Notes: generated by a model from the sequence alone, not told the origin. Counted from the first letter of the stretch, positions 1 through 12,014 are shown. The stretch: DNA of 64,000 bases from Emydura subglobosa (GCA_007922225.1 ML679956.1:75552095-75616094), one strand, 5' to 3'. Made by a program: numbers and translations.

Positions 1-1214
1 GTTTGTAGCCCCAGAACAACCGCTGAGGCACAGAGGTCCTCTCAAGCCCAAGAATATGAGTGATTGCCTCCGCCCAGCTCATCCTCACAGACTGCATGGT
101 CACAGCCCCAGAGGTTTATATTGGGAAAGAACATTTTAAAGAAGGTTCAACAACTAGGAATGTCTCGCAGGGCAGTTAAGCAATCTGGAAGTATTCACAG
201 GTCTCCTCCACAGGAGACTCCAGTCATAGCGAAGGCAGCAGTATAGCAAGATGTTTTCATCCCAGCCCATATCCTGCCAGGCGCTTACAGGCCCCCTGCG
301 AGGTGCTGACAGCCGTTAACTCCCACTGACGTCCTATCAGCCCCCTCAACGCAAGAGCAGGACACTCAGCACTGTCCAGGGGGTGCTTGCAACTCACAGG
401 AGCAGCCCTTAGGCCCAGACGGTGTAAGCGACTCTGCGCTGCAGCCCGCGGAGGTCATGGAGGCTCAGTGGGGGTGCAGGAGTCCGTCCCATCTCCAGTT
501 GCAGGACTGAGCCCTTCGCCATTTATTTGCCAATGATCTGGGTATTTCCGAGGAGCCCTAACCTGCAGCCTTCAATCTCATGAAGAATCCCAGCGAGATC
601 AGTTGCTGCCATGACTGTAGAATCAGCTGCTAAGACTCTGGAGTACAAGGCATGGTCTATGGAACAAAAATCCAGGTCAAGGGATAATGAACCAGAACAC
701 TTTACAAATATTTTGTCTGGCACACGCCTAAACATATATTGTAGGAGAGACTCAGAAGCCTCCCTAGATAAACAATCATTAGCTACGGTGCATTAAGCTG
801 TCAGGAAGCGTTTATGGGCAGACATCTCCTCCCAGCTGGAGATGCCCATTTCAAGTGAGGGTGTTAGAGGGAAGGTCCCTGCTGTAGAATTTTAAAAAGA
901 GGATCCCAAAGCACCAGCAGCGCAGCTCCACCAATGCCCCCCCTCCTGCCCCCCCAGCTACGTGACCCCACCTGTGCCAGCGGCTGGACTATTCCCTTTG
1001 CTTTCCGACTAGCTGAAAATGAAGAGGGGTGTTTTCAAAGCTGACTGGAGGATGCGGACACCCATTCATTTCTATGGGAAGTTGGGTATCCAAATCCCTT
1101 AAGCAGCTTTGGGAAAAAAATTCTAGGGTACATATCTGGCCCTCCCTAGTATCTGAACAGCTCCCTAGCTGTTCTATTTATCGGTACTGCACCTCTGCAA
1201 GGCAGTGCTCTCCC
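1..1214. other. No gene recognised
   Basis: Only short chance open frames occur here, none with a recognisable protein motif. No repeat family was recognised either. Confidence 0.5.
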
Positions 1215-1345
1215 CCCATATTACAGAGGGGGGTCTGAGGCACAGGGAGGCAAGTGACATGCCCAAGGTCACACGGGGAGTTTGTGGCTGAGAAGGAGAC
1301 AGGTCTCCCAAGGGCTAGGTGAATGCAGTAACCACTGGACATCCT
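1215..1345 (-). repeat. MIR-like CORE-SINE fragment
   Basis: On the plus strand this reads as the reverse complement of a MIR-type SINE: a 'gaggcacagggaggcaagtg' segment, then 'cccaaggtcacac', then a tRNA-like head ending in 'gtaaccactgga'. The copy is partial and old. Confidence 0.6.
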
Positions 1346-1429
1346 TCCTCTTCATCCTCAAAGCCTAGAAAAGCTCAGATAAGTAAGAAGCACTGACACT
1401 GGCTAAGCAGCGGCCAGAGGGTTGCTCTA

Positions 1430-1600
1430 CGGTTCCTTTATCTGCACTCTGATCTCTCTTGGCGTAGGTTTTGGCTGGCAGCTCTTTGGGACACAGACTG
1501 CCCTTTTATTGTGTGTGTGCACGGTGCCCAGCACAACGGAGCCACTGAGCCGTGCGTGAGACACAAATGAATAGTGATACTGACACCCCAAAGGGGAGCT
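1430..1600 (+). repeat. MIR-like SINE, 3' half
   Basis: It contains the 'agctctttgggacacagact' and 'gtgcccagcacaacggagcc' blocks that form the 3' half of amniote MIR-like SINEs, followed by the 'acacaaatgaatagtgatac' tail. The 5' half is missing or badly diverged. Confidence 0.55.
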
Positions 1601-1805
1601 GGCTAGTTTAGGGGATGGGCGATGGGCTACGGGCTACAGAGCCTTGTCCCTCTATGGTACCGGTTTGAATCCAGCCAAAGCAGAAAGTAACCAAAAGTCA
1701 GCGCTGTCCCATGACATACATTTAGCATCTCAGCTGTCAACCTTTGCTGGCTGTCTCAGCAGTGAGTACTGCGACTGAACAATTTTCTTGTTCCTAGAGG
1801 GAGTC

Positions 1806-1838
1806 CGTCCATCCATCCATCCATCCACCCACCCACCC
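1806..1838. repeat. (ATCC)n/(ACCC)n microsatellite
   Basis: A tetranucleotide run of 'atcc' units changes into 'accc' units. It is a plain simple repeat. Confidence 0.9.
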
Positions 1839-1957
1839 CAGGGTGGAAGCTCACTGGAGGAGCAGGCCCCAGAACCTGGCATTGCTGCTGTACCTTGTCT
1901 GTAAGCTAGGCAGTGTAGGTGTAGCCGTCTGGGTCCCAGCATATTAGACAGACCAGT

Positions 1958-2072
1958 TAATATCTTTTATTGGCCCAAAGCCTGTTGGTGAGAGAGACAA
2001 GCTGAAGAAGAGCTGTGTGGCTTGAAAGCTCCTCTCTCTCACCAATGGAGGTTGGGCCAATAAAAGGTATTA
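1958..2072. repeat. Foldback element, family A
   Basis: The left arm begins 'taatatcttttattggccca' and the right arm ends with its near reverse complement 'gggccaataaaaggtatta'. The arms are about 40 nt, around a 'gaagaagagctgtgtggctt' centre. A related fragment lies at 54,680-54,770. This is the form of a non-autonomous palindromic DNA element. Confidence 0.7.
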
Positions 2073-2099
2073 CCTCCCCCACTTTCTGTAGATAAATGG

Positions 2100-3214
2100 G
2101 CCAGGCTGCAAATCCTGCACCTTCTCCTAGTTCTGAACTCATTCATTTACCCAACAACCATCAGCTAACCCAAACCGTTTGTGGAGGGGCCCTGGGCAGG
2201 GCTTTTCCGCTTCCTTTGCGGCGAGGGATAATCAATCACTCTACACATGGCTAAGAGGAGGCCGTAGGCAGCCTTGGAGGGGTCCTAGCCCCCTCTGAGA
2301 TCTCTCGTCACTGCCGTCATCACAGCACCTTCGCTACTCACAGCTAGCACCGCCACTGCTACCTCTCGCTGTGAGGCTGTCTTCTGCTGGGGATCTGGCC
2401 CACACAGATGACGGTGCTTTGCCATGCGGGAGATCCTCCGTCTGATGACAGCGCAAAGAAGGCTGGCTTTTGGAGGTGCTGTCCCGAATTTCACACAGGG
2501 CTCTCTCTTGACTTTAGCCATCAAGTTCGCCCCTTGCTTTCAATCTCACCCCTCAGCATTCTCTCTAGTTTACGTTCCACTCTCTCTACCAAGGGCTTTG
2601 TGAAGAGGTATGGTGTGTGCAAACAGACCGTATCATGCTAGGACAGTTCCCAGTGCTCCTCATCACGCTGAACGGGTGCTGCTGGAGGGAAGTTAGGATG
2701 CCCTTCGGGAAGTCAGGGCTGCCTGTACCACACAGAGAAAATGTGGGCGTCTTAGCTCCAAATAAACCGACTGACTGCGATACAAACCCTAGGAAACAGC
2801 CGTGACATTTGGGATGGTTTGTTTATGCTAATACCGCACAGTCGGCGAGTCTGAATCATGGGAAAGACTGATGCAGCCTTAAGTAATGATTCTCTTTGAC
2901 TGCTCAGAAAAGTCTTGGTTTTGTGGCAGTTTGGGTGGGAAACCACTGAGTCTGGCCTTGAAGACAGAAGATGAAAGGCCAGGGAATGTGCCATTTTTTA
3001 AAAAGTGCTTCACTTAGGAATTCCTTTAGTGTTGGCGACCATCTCTCAAGGCAGTGTGAGAAGGTAAAATGTCCCTTCTGACGGGGATAATAATAAGAGA
3101 AGTGTTCGAGCTGCAAAGGGAGAGTGTGAATCCAGACTTCTCCAAAGCAAACGGTGCTAGGAATTTGGCTCTGTCCCATCTCCAATAATGATACACACCC
3201 AGCTCCCAGGGGCG
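2100..3214. other. No gene recognised
   Basis: No repeat or exon was recognised. A small hairpin lies at 2,277-2,295. Overlapping short open frames on both strands show no known motif. Confidence 0.5.
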
Positions 3215-3305
3215 TGGTGAGGGCTAGTTCCTTCATGTCGTTAATGTGCTTTGAGATCCTTTGACAAAAGGTACGTTGAAAATGCAAAGCATTGTTATTA
3301 TTAGA
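3215..3305 (+). repeat. MIR-like SINE, 3' tail
   Basis: The 'tgctttgagatcctttgaca' block followed by 'gcaaagcattgttattatta' matches the 'tgctttgagatc...tagtattattat' tail of MIR-like SINEs seen better at 34,083-34,210. Confidence 0.5.
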
Positions 3306-4062
3306 GCAGCAACCTTTCTGGATGCTGTGTTCCTCACCCTTCATGTCTGCTCCAGTCGTGACTTACTGGGCAATGAATCAGACCCATTGGGGAGATTCTT
3401 GGAACAGCAGCAGGGGGTGCAAAAATAGTACTTTGCATAGTTTAACTTTGGGGGCACCGTTCCTGCACTGACAACAAATGAAACCTAATTAGCTGAAACG
3501 CCAGATTAACAAGATGTTGGTTATGTCCTCTGGGATAATAGCATCCAGTACAACGCACCAGGCCTGTGGTGCACAGCTGCAGCTTCCACTTATCCAAACT
3601 ACCCATTATCCAAATGTCTGGATGTTCAAGACTTGGGGATAATCAGGATTCATGCTAAGAGAACACGATTCAGAGTCCTTAGCTGAAACTTCAAGCTCAC
3701 GTGCATTACAAATATCCACAACATAAAAGTTTACCTCAGTATCAGTTTGTAACTTGCATTTTGGGATCCACTTTTTCATGGATCGCTGCAGTATCTTGTC
3801 ACAGTACTCGAGAGGAAGACAGTAGAGCAACTACCTCGTTTTTACTAGAGAGAGTGGCCCAGACCAAACCCCCAGATCTGCACTGCACCAGCCATCACTA
3901 CATCATTTGTTGTTTTCAGTCTCTGCCTTGCACCCATCATCAGCACTCTTTAGCTGAAACTGAGGAAAGTTTTGCCCAGATCAGAACTCTGTAATTAGCC
4001 TCTGGTTCTTTAAAGGACCCAACCAAAAATCCTGGACCCCAAAATGTTCACAAGTGACTAGA
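3306..4062. other. No gene recognised
   Basis: This is AT-rich, with short open frames only and nothing assignable. Confidence 0.45.
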
Positions 4063-4064
4063 GA

Positions 4065-4153
4065 TTTTGGGTGCCCAACTTGAGAACACACGAAAGGGAC
4101 ATGCATCTGAAAACCAGGCCCCTTTAAAGATGTCTCAAGTTCGGTGTCCAAAA
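4065..4153. repeat. Small foldback relic
   Basis: The left arm at 4,065-4,085 ('ttttgggtgcccaacttgag') and the right arm at 4,133-4,153 are inverted copies matching at 17 of 21 positions. The 47-nt centre holds 'ccaggcccctttaaag'. It is probably an old palindromic DNA element. Confidence 0.55.
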
Positions 4154-4237
4154 GCACTCTGAAAATCTGGATCCTAGATCTGGAATCCCTGAGCTCTGGG
4201 TAAGTTCCAGTCAGGATCAGAACCTTGTGTCTCTATT

Positions 4238-4861
4238 AGAGCTAGCTGGAAAATGGATTTTCCGTTCCGCACATTTCTACATTTGTTTCGGTCAGAGTCA
4301 GAATTAAAAGCTGAAATTTCTATATTTCCCACAGAATGAAATTTCTGAAAAACATCAATTCAAATCAACTAAAACATTCTGTTTTGATAATGCCAAAACA
4401 AGAAATATTAAATATATTATATATCTACACATGTTATATTGAAAATATTTATCATATTGAAAAGTTCCAGAGGGGTAGCCGTGTTAGTCTGTATACAGCA
4501 AAAACAACGAGAGTCCTGTAGCATCTTAAAGACTAACAAATTCCTGCAGGCATAAGCTTTTGTGGACTGCAACCCACTTCATCAGGGTGCATCTGACGAA
4601 GCAGGCTGCAGCCCACGAAAGCTTATGCCCACAGGAATGTTTTATAACATTAAAAGTCTATACAAAATTAACCAAAATGATAAAGGCAAAATGAAACGTT
4701 TCAACATTATCAAAACAAGGTAGTCAAAATGATTCATTTAGACTTTTTCCCATCAAAAATTTCATCCAAATGGTTACACTCCCATGAAATGTTTCAATTT
4801 AGACAAAACTGTAGTTTCTGACAGAAAACTGTTCCATTGAAAATGTTCTGATCAGCGCTAG
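4238..4861. mobile_element. AT-rich foldback element, family B
   Basis: It starts 'agagctagctggaaaatgg' and ends 'gaaaatgttctgatcagcgc', degenerate inverted termini around AT-rich 'gaaattt/aaatttc' sequence. Related elements lie at 13,325-13,755, 21,775-22,663, 38,470-38,900 and 51,466-51,785, all with an 'agagctggt...gaaaat' type terminus. A family-C element sits inside at 4,467-4,640. Confidence 0.55.
4467..4640. mobile_element. Foldback element, family C (one arm truncated)
   Basis: It begins 'ccagaggggtagccgtgtta' and continues through 'gtctgtatacagcaaaaaca' to a palindromic centre ('aggcataagcttttgtgg...ccacgaaagcttatgcc'). The distal part of the right arm is missing. Copies at 29,457-29,590 and 50,541-50,745 supply the missing part. 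I recognise it as abundant in turtle genomes but cannot name the family with certainty. Confidence 0.75.
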
Positions 4862-6604
4862 TTTAAAGCAAAGTTAACGAAAACTGATGTCCATGTGGGT
4901 GACTGGAAATTCTGAGGTCCCTTAAGAGGGAATATTGTGCATACGGGTGACGGAGGCAGGGCATTCCCCAAGCTGCATTATCTCGCGCAGTTCAGCATAA
5001 TTCTTTGCTACATTTCTCTTTGTCTGTTCTCGCTCCAAAGAAAGCACAGTAAGGACAGAGATAGGCCTCGAGAGTCACAGTTCCCAGCAAAGGACAAATT
5101 AAGTAATTAGTTGCTTTTCAATTTGCTTCCTTTTTCTGAGGCAGCCAAAGAAGGAAAGAGAAAAATACAGATATATTCTGCCCTTCCCACTTTGGTGTAG
5201 TCCCTGGAATTAGGTCTGACCTAGGTCCCCTCTGAACAACCCATCATGGCTCCCTAAACCTCTCATAACAGGAAATAATAAAATTTCCATCGAGTTTTCC
5301 CAGCGCTGGCTTTTTAAAAGAACGCTTCTGTGAAGTGAGGCCAGAGCCTGAATTGCCGCAGACCTTGCTGAACTCCATACAAAATCAAAGGAAGTTGATA
5401 CCCAGCAACAGGGACCCTGTAAGATGAGTTTGCTGCACATCACCTCCTCCTGCTGCTGCGACTCCACGCTCTGCGCCCGGCGTCGCAGTAAATACGGCAG
5501 CGGCACATTAACACAAAGGAGGGCAGAGGAGAAGATCAAAGGGCATGGGAAAGAATCGGGAACATTGAAAGGCTGGTGAAACGCCAGACCCCTGGCGGCT
5601 CCACAAAGGTGTTTTTCTAACACCTGCATGGCCAGCTCTGACATATGCAGCAAAAGATTGGACGAGCACCAAGAAAATGGAGCAGAAACAAAAAAGATGG
5701 AGGCCAAAGTGGTGGAAAAGATTCTAAACTCAACCACAAACTATGGGCTTGATGCGGGAATCATTGGGGGAAGTTCTGTAGCCAGCGCTATACAAGAGCT
5801 CAGACTAGAATCTAGTCAGATTATTCAGAATGGTTCCTTCTGGATGTGAACATTTACAAAGAACCTATTCACAGTGTCAGAGGGAACCAACATATCAGAG
5901 AGGAAGAGAAGCAAAATCAAGGACCCCTTGAGGACTTTGCATGAATGGCATGGTCTACATTTGGCCTAATCTCATGTGTCGGGCTGTAGGGGACTCATTA
6001 GGGATCAGCTATGTACAGGATTGCATGTCTGGTCAGACATGTTATGGGTTTCCCTACAATCTTCCTCCGAAGCAGGCACTGGCCACTGACTACCAGTCTG
6101 GGGAGGCCAGTGATCAGAGCCGATGTTTGTTTACTTGGATTGATACAATACATTTGTATAGGGCCCCTCATCCGCACGCTCTGGACACCCTAACTGCAAG
6201 ATACATCCCAGTTAACACTCCAGGAGCCGTACAATTCAGTATAACCCAGGCAGCTTCACAGCTCCAAACGACCCCTCCCCATCTTACAATGCCAACCCCA
6301 CTCTTGTTTTCATATGCGTGGGAACACATATAATCCTTGCTGTGCTATGGAAAAGTCTCTGTTCCAGGACTGGCAGATTTGGCGATTCCAAGGAAGTGAG
6401 GAAAAGTGAGTTTACTCTTGCAGTGACTCTAACAAGAGGAGCGATGGTGACGACACAGGCATTTTGCACATTATCCATCAACACGAGATGGATTAAAGCA
6501 GCTGGGCGGTCACAGCTAAGGACCTGCCTACATACACACACGCTGCACCAAACGCATTGGCTAAGACGCAATGTTAAACTGATTTTGTTAAATTCATGCC
6601 ACTT
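4862..6604. other. No gene recognised
   Basis: No repeat or exon was identified. A 175-codon frame on the minus strand (5,210-5,737) overlaps plus-strand frames. It has no recognisable domain, no clear splice context and no composition suggesting selection. Confidence 0.5.
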
Positions 6605-6720
6605 TCTGTGTGGACACCCTTACCTGGATTTAAATCAGTTTAGCTGGCCAGGGGAGCTAAATCGACATAGCCAGTTTTAAAGTTGAAACCAATATAAGGG
6701 AATTCACACAGGGGTTTGCA
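6605..6720. repeat. Foldback relic, family D
   Basis: The segment 'tgtgtggacacccttacctg' near 6,609 is answered by a diverged inverted copy ending 'aagggaattcacaca' near 6,712. The centre contains 'aaatcagtttagc'. It is an old palindromic DNA element and the outer limits are unclear. Confidence 0.5.
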
Positions 6721-6981
6721 CCGGTTTAACCAAACCAGGACATGTTTGTCTTTAGAGAAGCGCTACATGACAAGTGCAAGCAAAATGGTTCTCAGACAGT
6801 TCTAAACCCATGCAAATGTGATACTTTTTCTATTCAGGTTCCCACACCATCCTCATCACACACACGGTCTCAGCTGGTGTGCAGCTTTCTGTGTTTAGAC
6901 CTGGTCTAACTTTAGGCACCTACAAAATCCAGGGTTGCAATTAAGGTCTTCGGGTCTCTCTGTGCTGTGTGTGAGTGGCTC

Positions 6982-7030
6982 CCAGCACAGGGGGGTTGTA
7001 GTCTCTGGGTGCTACTGCAACACACAAATA
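6982..7030 (+). repeat. MIR-like SINE tail
   Basis: The 'cccagcacaggggggttgta' and 'ctgggtgctactgcaacaca' blocks match the terminal part of MIR-like SINEs, as at 26,570-26,640. Only the tail is recognisable. Confidence 0.5.
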
Positions 7031-8714
7031 AAAGAGACGAATTCAAGAGGGACTTCACAGATCAGGTCCATACTCTTTCCCCGGGGGTGGGCGAACAACT
7101 CCCACAGACTCGGCTGGTCCTGGCCACGCCCTCCCAATCAGGACAGGATTCTGGCTGCGCCGGCGCCTACCCCTTCTGCCCACAAAGGGAGGTTCAGCTA
7201 CCTACACAGCACTGTCCTCTTCACCCCAGAGGCAGAGGGCACTCGTGAGGGCGAGCGCCGGGCACAGGGACTAGTCATGCTGAGGGCAGCAGCCCAGAGA
7301 CCCACCATTTCCCAGCCCCACTAGCCCTGGGCAAGGTGATACAGCCTGAGCCTGAACTCCCTTTCCTACGGCCCCCCACCCTGGGATGTGGATTTCCCTT
7401 TAAGGAGGACCCCAGAGGGAGCACTTGGTAGGGACGTATCACTACGGCCACAATACCAGGGTGCAGGGGGTGGATAAACTGGAGCTGCAGAGACAGTGTG
7501 GAGGCATGGGGACTGTGTACAGATACCCCTGGCCTCCCCCTGAGACTGAGGGATCTCTGAATTTTGGGGGTGGATCACAGAGCTCATTACTCAGGCGGGG
7601 GGGGGGGACCTCACATCCCTGATGGACTGATGGGTGGGGGGAACTCCAGGTCTACTGCGTTGCTGCCTTGATTTAATGACTGTTAGCCACTGGTGACTTA
7701 CGTGTTACAAGTCCCCCGCTGTGCCCCATCCACAGGGGAAGTGGTCCTTTATGGCCCCACTTGCAGAGCCTTGGCTCAATCTGTCGCACTCATTTTTTAA
7801 GTTCTGGGGGTCCCTGGTTTAGTCCCCAGTGTCAGCTAAGATGGCAACCGTCCAACAGCACAAGGTGCAGCGAATAGGGCCCTCCATGAGGGGAACGTCA
7901 CAGCGATTCCCTTGCCCCCGGCTGTGGGCTTTCCCATGAGAGGGGACAACGTGAGAATCTGGAATTTCATTCATTCCCAAATTAACCCGAGATTTGCCAG
8001 CCAAAATAAAAACGTGCTGACTACAATAGCTACCTCCCAACCCCAGCAAAATCCTAACAGAGGGACAGGAAATGTTTTCAATGGGAAAATCCCCTGCAAA
8101 TCAGCACAGACCAGCTTCCAAATGGGAAAAGTCTCTGCTCTCACAGACCGAAGTTGGGAGTCTGAGCAGTATGGCCCTGTGCCGGTTTGCTTGTCTAAGC
8201 AACAGGTTTTGCTTGCCTTAACATGATGGGTCTTTGCTAATGCCTAGTATGCCAGCGAGAATTTTTAGCCGTTGTAAAATGCATGCCCCACATGTGACCT
8301 TCGGTGAACAGGTTCAGCACCCCACTCAAAGAATTGCATTTTTAAAGGAACCGTTTTGTTAAAAGCCAGGTGTGTTTAGTTCAGAAGCCTTGCTCTGTTT
8401 GAAAAGAGATTTAAAGAGCAGATAAAGGAGAAACGAAAGGAAGCTCCTGTGGATACGTTCTCTGGTTCCCTTTCAAGCCATCTTCTTTCGTTCAGCTCTC
8501 CTCTTAAACCCAGCCAGTTACAGAGCTAGGACTAGGGAAGTTGAAGTAACTATAATGAAAAACAATTTACCCTGGACAGCCTCAGATCCTGAAGTCTTCA
8601 TTCAGCCGTTGCCCCGGGCAGAACTCTGATTGACGTCAACAGCAATTTCGCTTGAATAAGGACCAAATGGCAACACAAACTTACAAACGCAGGTGAGCAT
8701 CTGACATCTATATT
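7031..8714. other. No gene recognised
   Basis: This is moderately GC-rich and contains a pure G11 run at 7,597-7,607. Open frames up to 104 codons have no recognisable content. Confidence 0.45.
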
Positions 8715-8935
8715 CAGGCACCTGAATAAGTGGTCTGTTTCAGAAGTGCTGTGCGCCAATGACCCACCCAGCGTCAGCTGCTGGGTGCTTGGCACTTTGG
8801 AAATCAGGCCGTTTATTAAGTGCCTAAAGTTAGACTCCTGGGTGGGATTTTCAGAAGCCAAAATCCTATTGATTTTCAATGAGACTTGTGCTCGTTCCAC
8901 CCCTCAGGCCATATTTAGGCACCCACTTTCAAAAG
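8715..8935. repeat. Old foldback relics
   Basis: Pieces such as 'ggtgggattttcagaagcc', 'gagacttgtgctcgtt' and 'cagaagtgctgtgcgcc...tgcttggcactttggaaatc' resemble palindromic amniote repeats with 'ggattttcaaaagc' type arms. The arms are too diverged to delimit cleanly. Confidence 0.4.
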
Positions 8936-8983
8936 CTTTGGGGTCAGAAAAAACATCAGCATTTGACTCACTGGGTGTTTCCC

Positions 8984-9057
8984 AATCCTGCAGTCCTCAC
9001 TCAGGCAAAATGCCCACCGGAGCCAATGGGAGTTTCGGCTGACTGCAGGATCAAGCA
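8984..9057. repeat. Foldback element, family F
   Basis: The left arm 'atcctgcagtcctcactcag' and the right arm 'ttcggctgactgcaggat' are inverted copies around 'ccggagccaatggga'. Related sequence with the 'cctgcagt...actcaggcaaaa' pattern occurs at 15,553-15,655 and 55,445-55,500. Confidence 0.65.
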
Positions 9058-10744
9058 CTTCATAACATACAGTACACCTGAAATGCAGCCACATCTGGGG
9101 TACAGCTCAGCAGCCAACTGGGTCAGAGAAGGGGACAGAACAGTGGTGGGTGGGGAAGGCAGGGAGAAAAGACTGTTCTATCCAGCACCACGTGGGAATC
9201 ATGATTTATCAAATGTTATTGTCTGGTGCCGTAGGTTTACATTATGGTCTAATCCCAAGAGACAATTCTTAATGTAACATTAGCAGCAGCAACAACACAT
9301 GGCCATCACTGCGCACAATTAGCAGAGCAGCTAACGTAAGCCTGATTTCAAGAAGGCCACCAGGGCAGGGAAAGGCAAAAAGCAAAGCAGAACTTACGCA
9401 GAAGAACCTGCAAATTGACAATGGTGAATATCAGACTTCATGCTCCAGGAGTCCAACACCAGCTAAATAAGGGTGTCAGAGACACAAAGGCGATAGTCAA
9501 CACGAAATTGCCAGAGGCTTAAATCCAACTTTGTGCCTTGTTTTTCCACTACTAATAAGGCCTGAATGTAGGAAAAAGAGAACTAGAAAATGAGAAATGA
9601 GGAAACGAATGGGTTGAAGGCCCCCTTGCCAACTGCTCTTACATCTATAAACTAACAATTGAAACAAAAGGAAATATGACTACAAGCTCCTTCCTACCCG
9701 GCTGACCAGAATCCCTGCTTGATCTTCATGAGTTTCTTCAGGCAGCTTTCTTTTAATACATTAACCAAGATTTAGCATTTTTGTGTCGCTTTCGCTACTA
9801 AATATTTAAATAACCCATCTTATATATAGATTTGTATATATACACACACACATATATATGCACACCTATTTTTCATGCACACACAGAGAAATACACGCAC
9901 AATTACCCTGACAAGATACAATACCTTCCCCTTCGAATCCAAGAGAGGAGCAGTGTCGGTGAAAGCTGCGCTGTCACTCAGTGCATTTGTTAACGGCTGG
10001 GTGGCAAGTCTGATTTGAAGGAGAGAGCCGGCTGCTGTAGAAAATGAACAAACGGGCTTCCTGAAAGTGTTTACATAGATGGATGCTAACCCCTCTGACA
10101 CTGGATAGGTCAGCTGGTCTCATGTCAGGGCTTATGCTTTTTTCTTTTTTTTGCATCACACCTCACGTCAGGAAGCTATTGATTCCCAGCACCCAGGAGA
10201 GAGACGATAAAAATCAGCACATGGATATTGAATTTTTCATCAGCAGATTGCAAAGCACTTTATAAAAGGTGGGTAAGAATCAAGGCCTGCCTTACAGATG
10301 GGGATACGGAAGAAAAGAAGCTGCAGAGTAAATCACTGTCATAGGTGGGAATGGACCTTACCATACCCCATCCTCGTGGCCCTATTGCTTTGCCCAGATA
10401 CCGTGTAACAGTCACCTTGGAAACATCTACAAAGGTTGAGATCTCAACAGGGTTGGTTCATCCTTCCAAGATACAGACTGAAATTAGGTCAGTCAATTCC
10501 TCTGGTAGAGACACAAATTAGCTATCACACAGCTAGTTAACTTCATGCAGAGTTTTGCAGCTGAGACCTTGAAGTCTTGAGCGCTGCATGGTCATTACAG
10601 GTCCCCAAGCAGTTTTCAAACAAGGATTGGCCGGGTGTACTGGTCAACGTCCCCTCTCCCCACGTGGTGCAGGGCGCTGTGCACAATAGCCTGCTCCCCC
10701 ATGCCAGAGGTGGCTGCAGTTCAGCAAGGCTGTGTATGTACATG
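9058..10744. other. No gene recognised
   Basis: No exon or repeat family was recognised. A mixed (TA)n/(CA)n tract lies at about 9,822-9,866, with a T-rich run near 10,138-10,152. Confidence 0.45.
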
Positions 10745-10823
10745 GGATCAAATTCTGTTTTCAGTTACACCGGGGTAAATCTGGAATAACTCCATCGTAG
10801 ACTGTGCAGTTTGCTCTGGATTT
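10745..10823. repeat. Foldback element, family G, left part (split by CR1)
   Basis: The terminus 'ggatcaaattctg' and the 'ttacaccggggtaaatctgg' arm are answered by 'ttacactgctgtaacagc' and 'cagaatttggatca' at 11,748-11,780, on the far side of the CR1. The two pieces form one palindromic element of roughly 110 bp when read together. Confidence 0.7.
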
Positions 10824-11670
10824 GTTCAACATCTTCATTAATGATCTGGAGGATGGGGTAGATTGCACCCTCAGCAAGCTTGCAGATGACACTAAGCTAG
10901 GGGGAGTGGAAGGTAGGGATAGGATACAGAGTGACCTAGACAAATTGGAGGATTGGGCCAAAAGAAATCTGATGAAGTTCAACAAGAACAAGTGCAGAGT
11001 CCTGCACTTAGGACAGAAGAATCCCATGCACAGCTACAGACTAGGGACCGACGGGCTAGGCAGCAGTTCTGCAGAAAAGGACCTCGGGGTTACAGTGGAT
11101 AAGAAGCTGGATATGAGCCAGCAGTGTGCCCTGGGTGCCAAGAAGGCTAATAGCATATTGGGCTGCATTAATTGGAGCATTGCCAGCAGATCGAGGGAAG
11201 TGATTATTCCCCTTTATTCAGCATTGGTGAGACTGCATTTGGAGTATTGTGTCCAGTTTTGGGCCCCCCACTACAAAAAGAATGAGGACAAGTTGAAGGG
11301 AGTCCAGCAAAGTGCAACAAAAATGATTAGGGGGCTGGAGCACAAGACTTACGAGGAGAGGCTGAGGGAACTAGGCTTGTTTAGTCTGCAGAAGAGAAGA
11401 ATGGGGGGGGATTTGATAGCATCCTTTAACTACTTGAAAGGGGATTCCAGGGAGGATGGAGCTAGGTTGTTCTCAGTGGTAGTAGATGACAGAACAAGGA
11501 GCAATGGTCTCAAGCTGCAGTGCGGGAGGTCTAGGTTGGATATTAGGAAAAAGTTTTTCACTAGGAGGGTGGTGAAGCACTGGAATGGGTTACCTAGGGA
11601 GGTGGTGGAATCTCCATCCTTAGAGGTTTTTAAGCTGCGGCTTGACAAAGCCCTGGCTGGGATGATTTAG
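10821..11670 (+). pseudogene. CR1 ORF2 fragment: C-terminal reverse transcriptase
   Basis: This is the C-terminal part of the CR1 ORF2 polyprotein, which in a complete element carries an endonuclease and a reverse transcriptase for target-primed reverse transcription. The frame opens with [12 protein letters not shown], then [15 protein letters not shown] is the RT catalytic metal-binding motif (YxDD position). The thumb region follows, with [15 protein letters not shown] and [18 protein letters not shown], ending [17 protein letters not shown] before a TAG stop. No stop or frameshift interrupts roughly 280 codons, so the copy is relatively young. It lacks the endonuclease and the first RT motifs and cannot encode a working enzyme. 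There is no genuine start codon, because translation would have begun far upstream in the intact element. Confidence 0.93.
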
Positions 11671-11750
11671 CTGATCTAAGTCCTGCTTTGAGCAGGGGGT
11701 TGGGCTAGATGACCTCCTGAGGTCCCTCCCAACTCTAATCTTCTATGATT
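10824..11750 (+). mobile_element. CR1 LINE, 5'-truncated
   Basis: This is the 3' end of a chicken-repeat-1 type LINE: the last part of the reverse-transcriptase ORF followed by a short 3' UTR. The UTR carries the diagnostic 'gggttgggctagatgacctc' and 'ggtccctcccaactctaatc' blocks and ends in 'cttctatgatt'. The 5' end is lost, as is usual for CR1. It sits inside a family-G foldback. The bases 'gattt' occur at both junctions (10,819-10,823 and 11,748-11,752), which could be microhomology at integration or a very short target duplication. Confidence 0.93.
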
Positions 11751-11780
11751 TACACTGCTGTAACAGCAGAATTTGGATCA
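11748..11780. repeat. Foldback element, family G, right part
   Basis: It completes the element that begins at 10,745. 'cagaatttggatca' is the near reverse complement of the left terminus. Confidence 0.65.
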
Positions 11781-11847
11781 CGTTTTCTAGAGCCCCGACG
11801 TGAGCTCAGAATTGGGGACTACAGGTTTAAAGAGACTATATGAAAGG

Positions 11848-11960
11848 TAAGGACCAAATGTAAGACTATGCTCCTTGAGTGGTTCCACCGAAAACAATGG
11901 CACTATTGAGGAACAAGGTGCTACTCAACATGAGTGAAGGACGGCAGAATCTGGCCCTAA
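11848..11960. repeat. Foldback relic, family F/G type
   Basis: The segments 'ccttgagtggttccaccgaa', 'caatggcactattgaggaac' and 'ggcagaatctggccc' follow the pattern of palindromic amniote repeats in which a central 'tcaatgg' is flanked by inverted arms. It is diverged. Confidence 0.4.
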
Positions 11961-12014
11961 AACGTTATCTTGGCTGTCAGGAACCATGGGCACAAGTTCA
12001 CTGTTAAGAAGGAA

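Noticed and set aside
5210..5737. 175-codon minus-strand open frame
   Set aside because: No recognisable domain, signal peptide or splice context. Without cross-species conservation it cannot be told from a chance frame.
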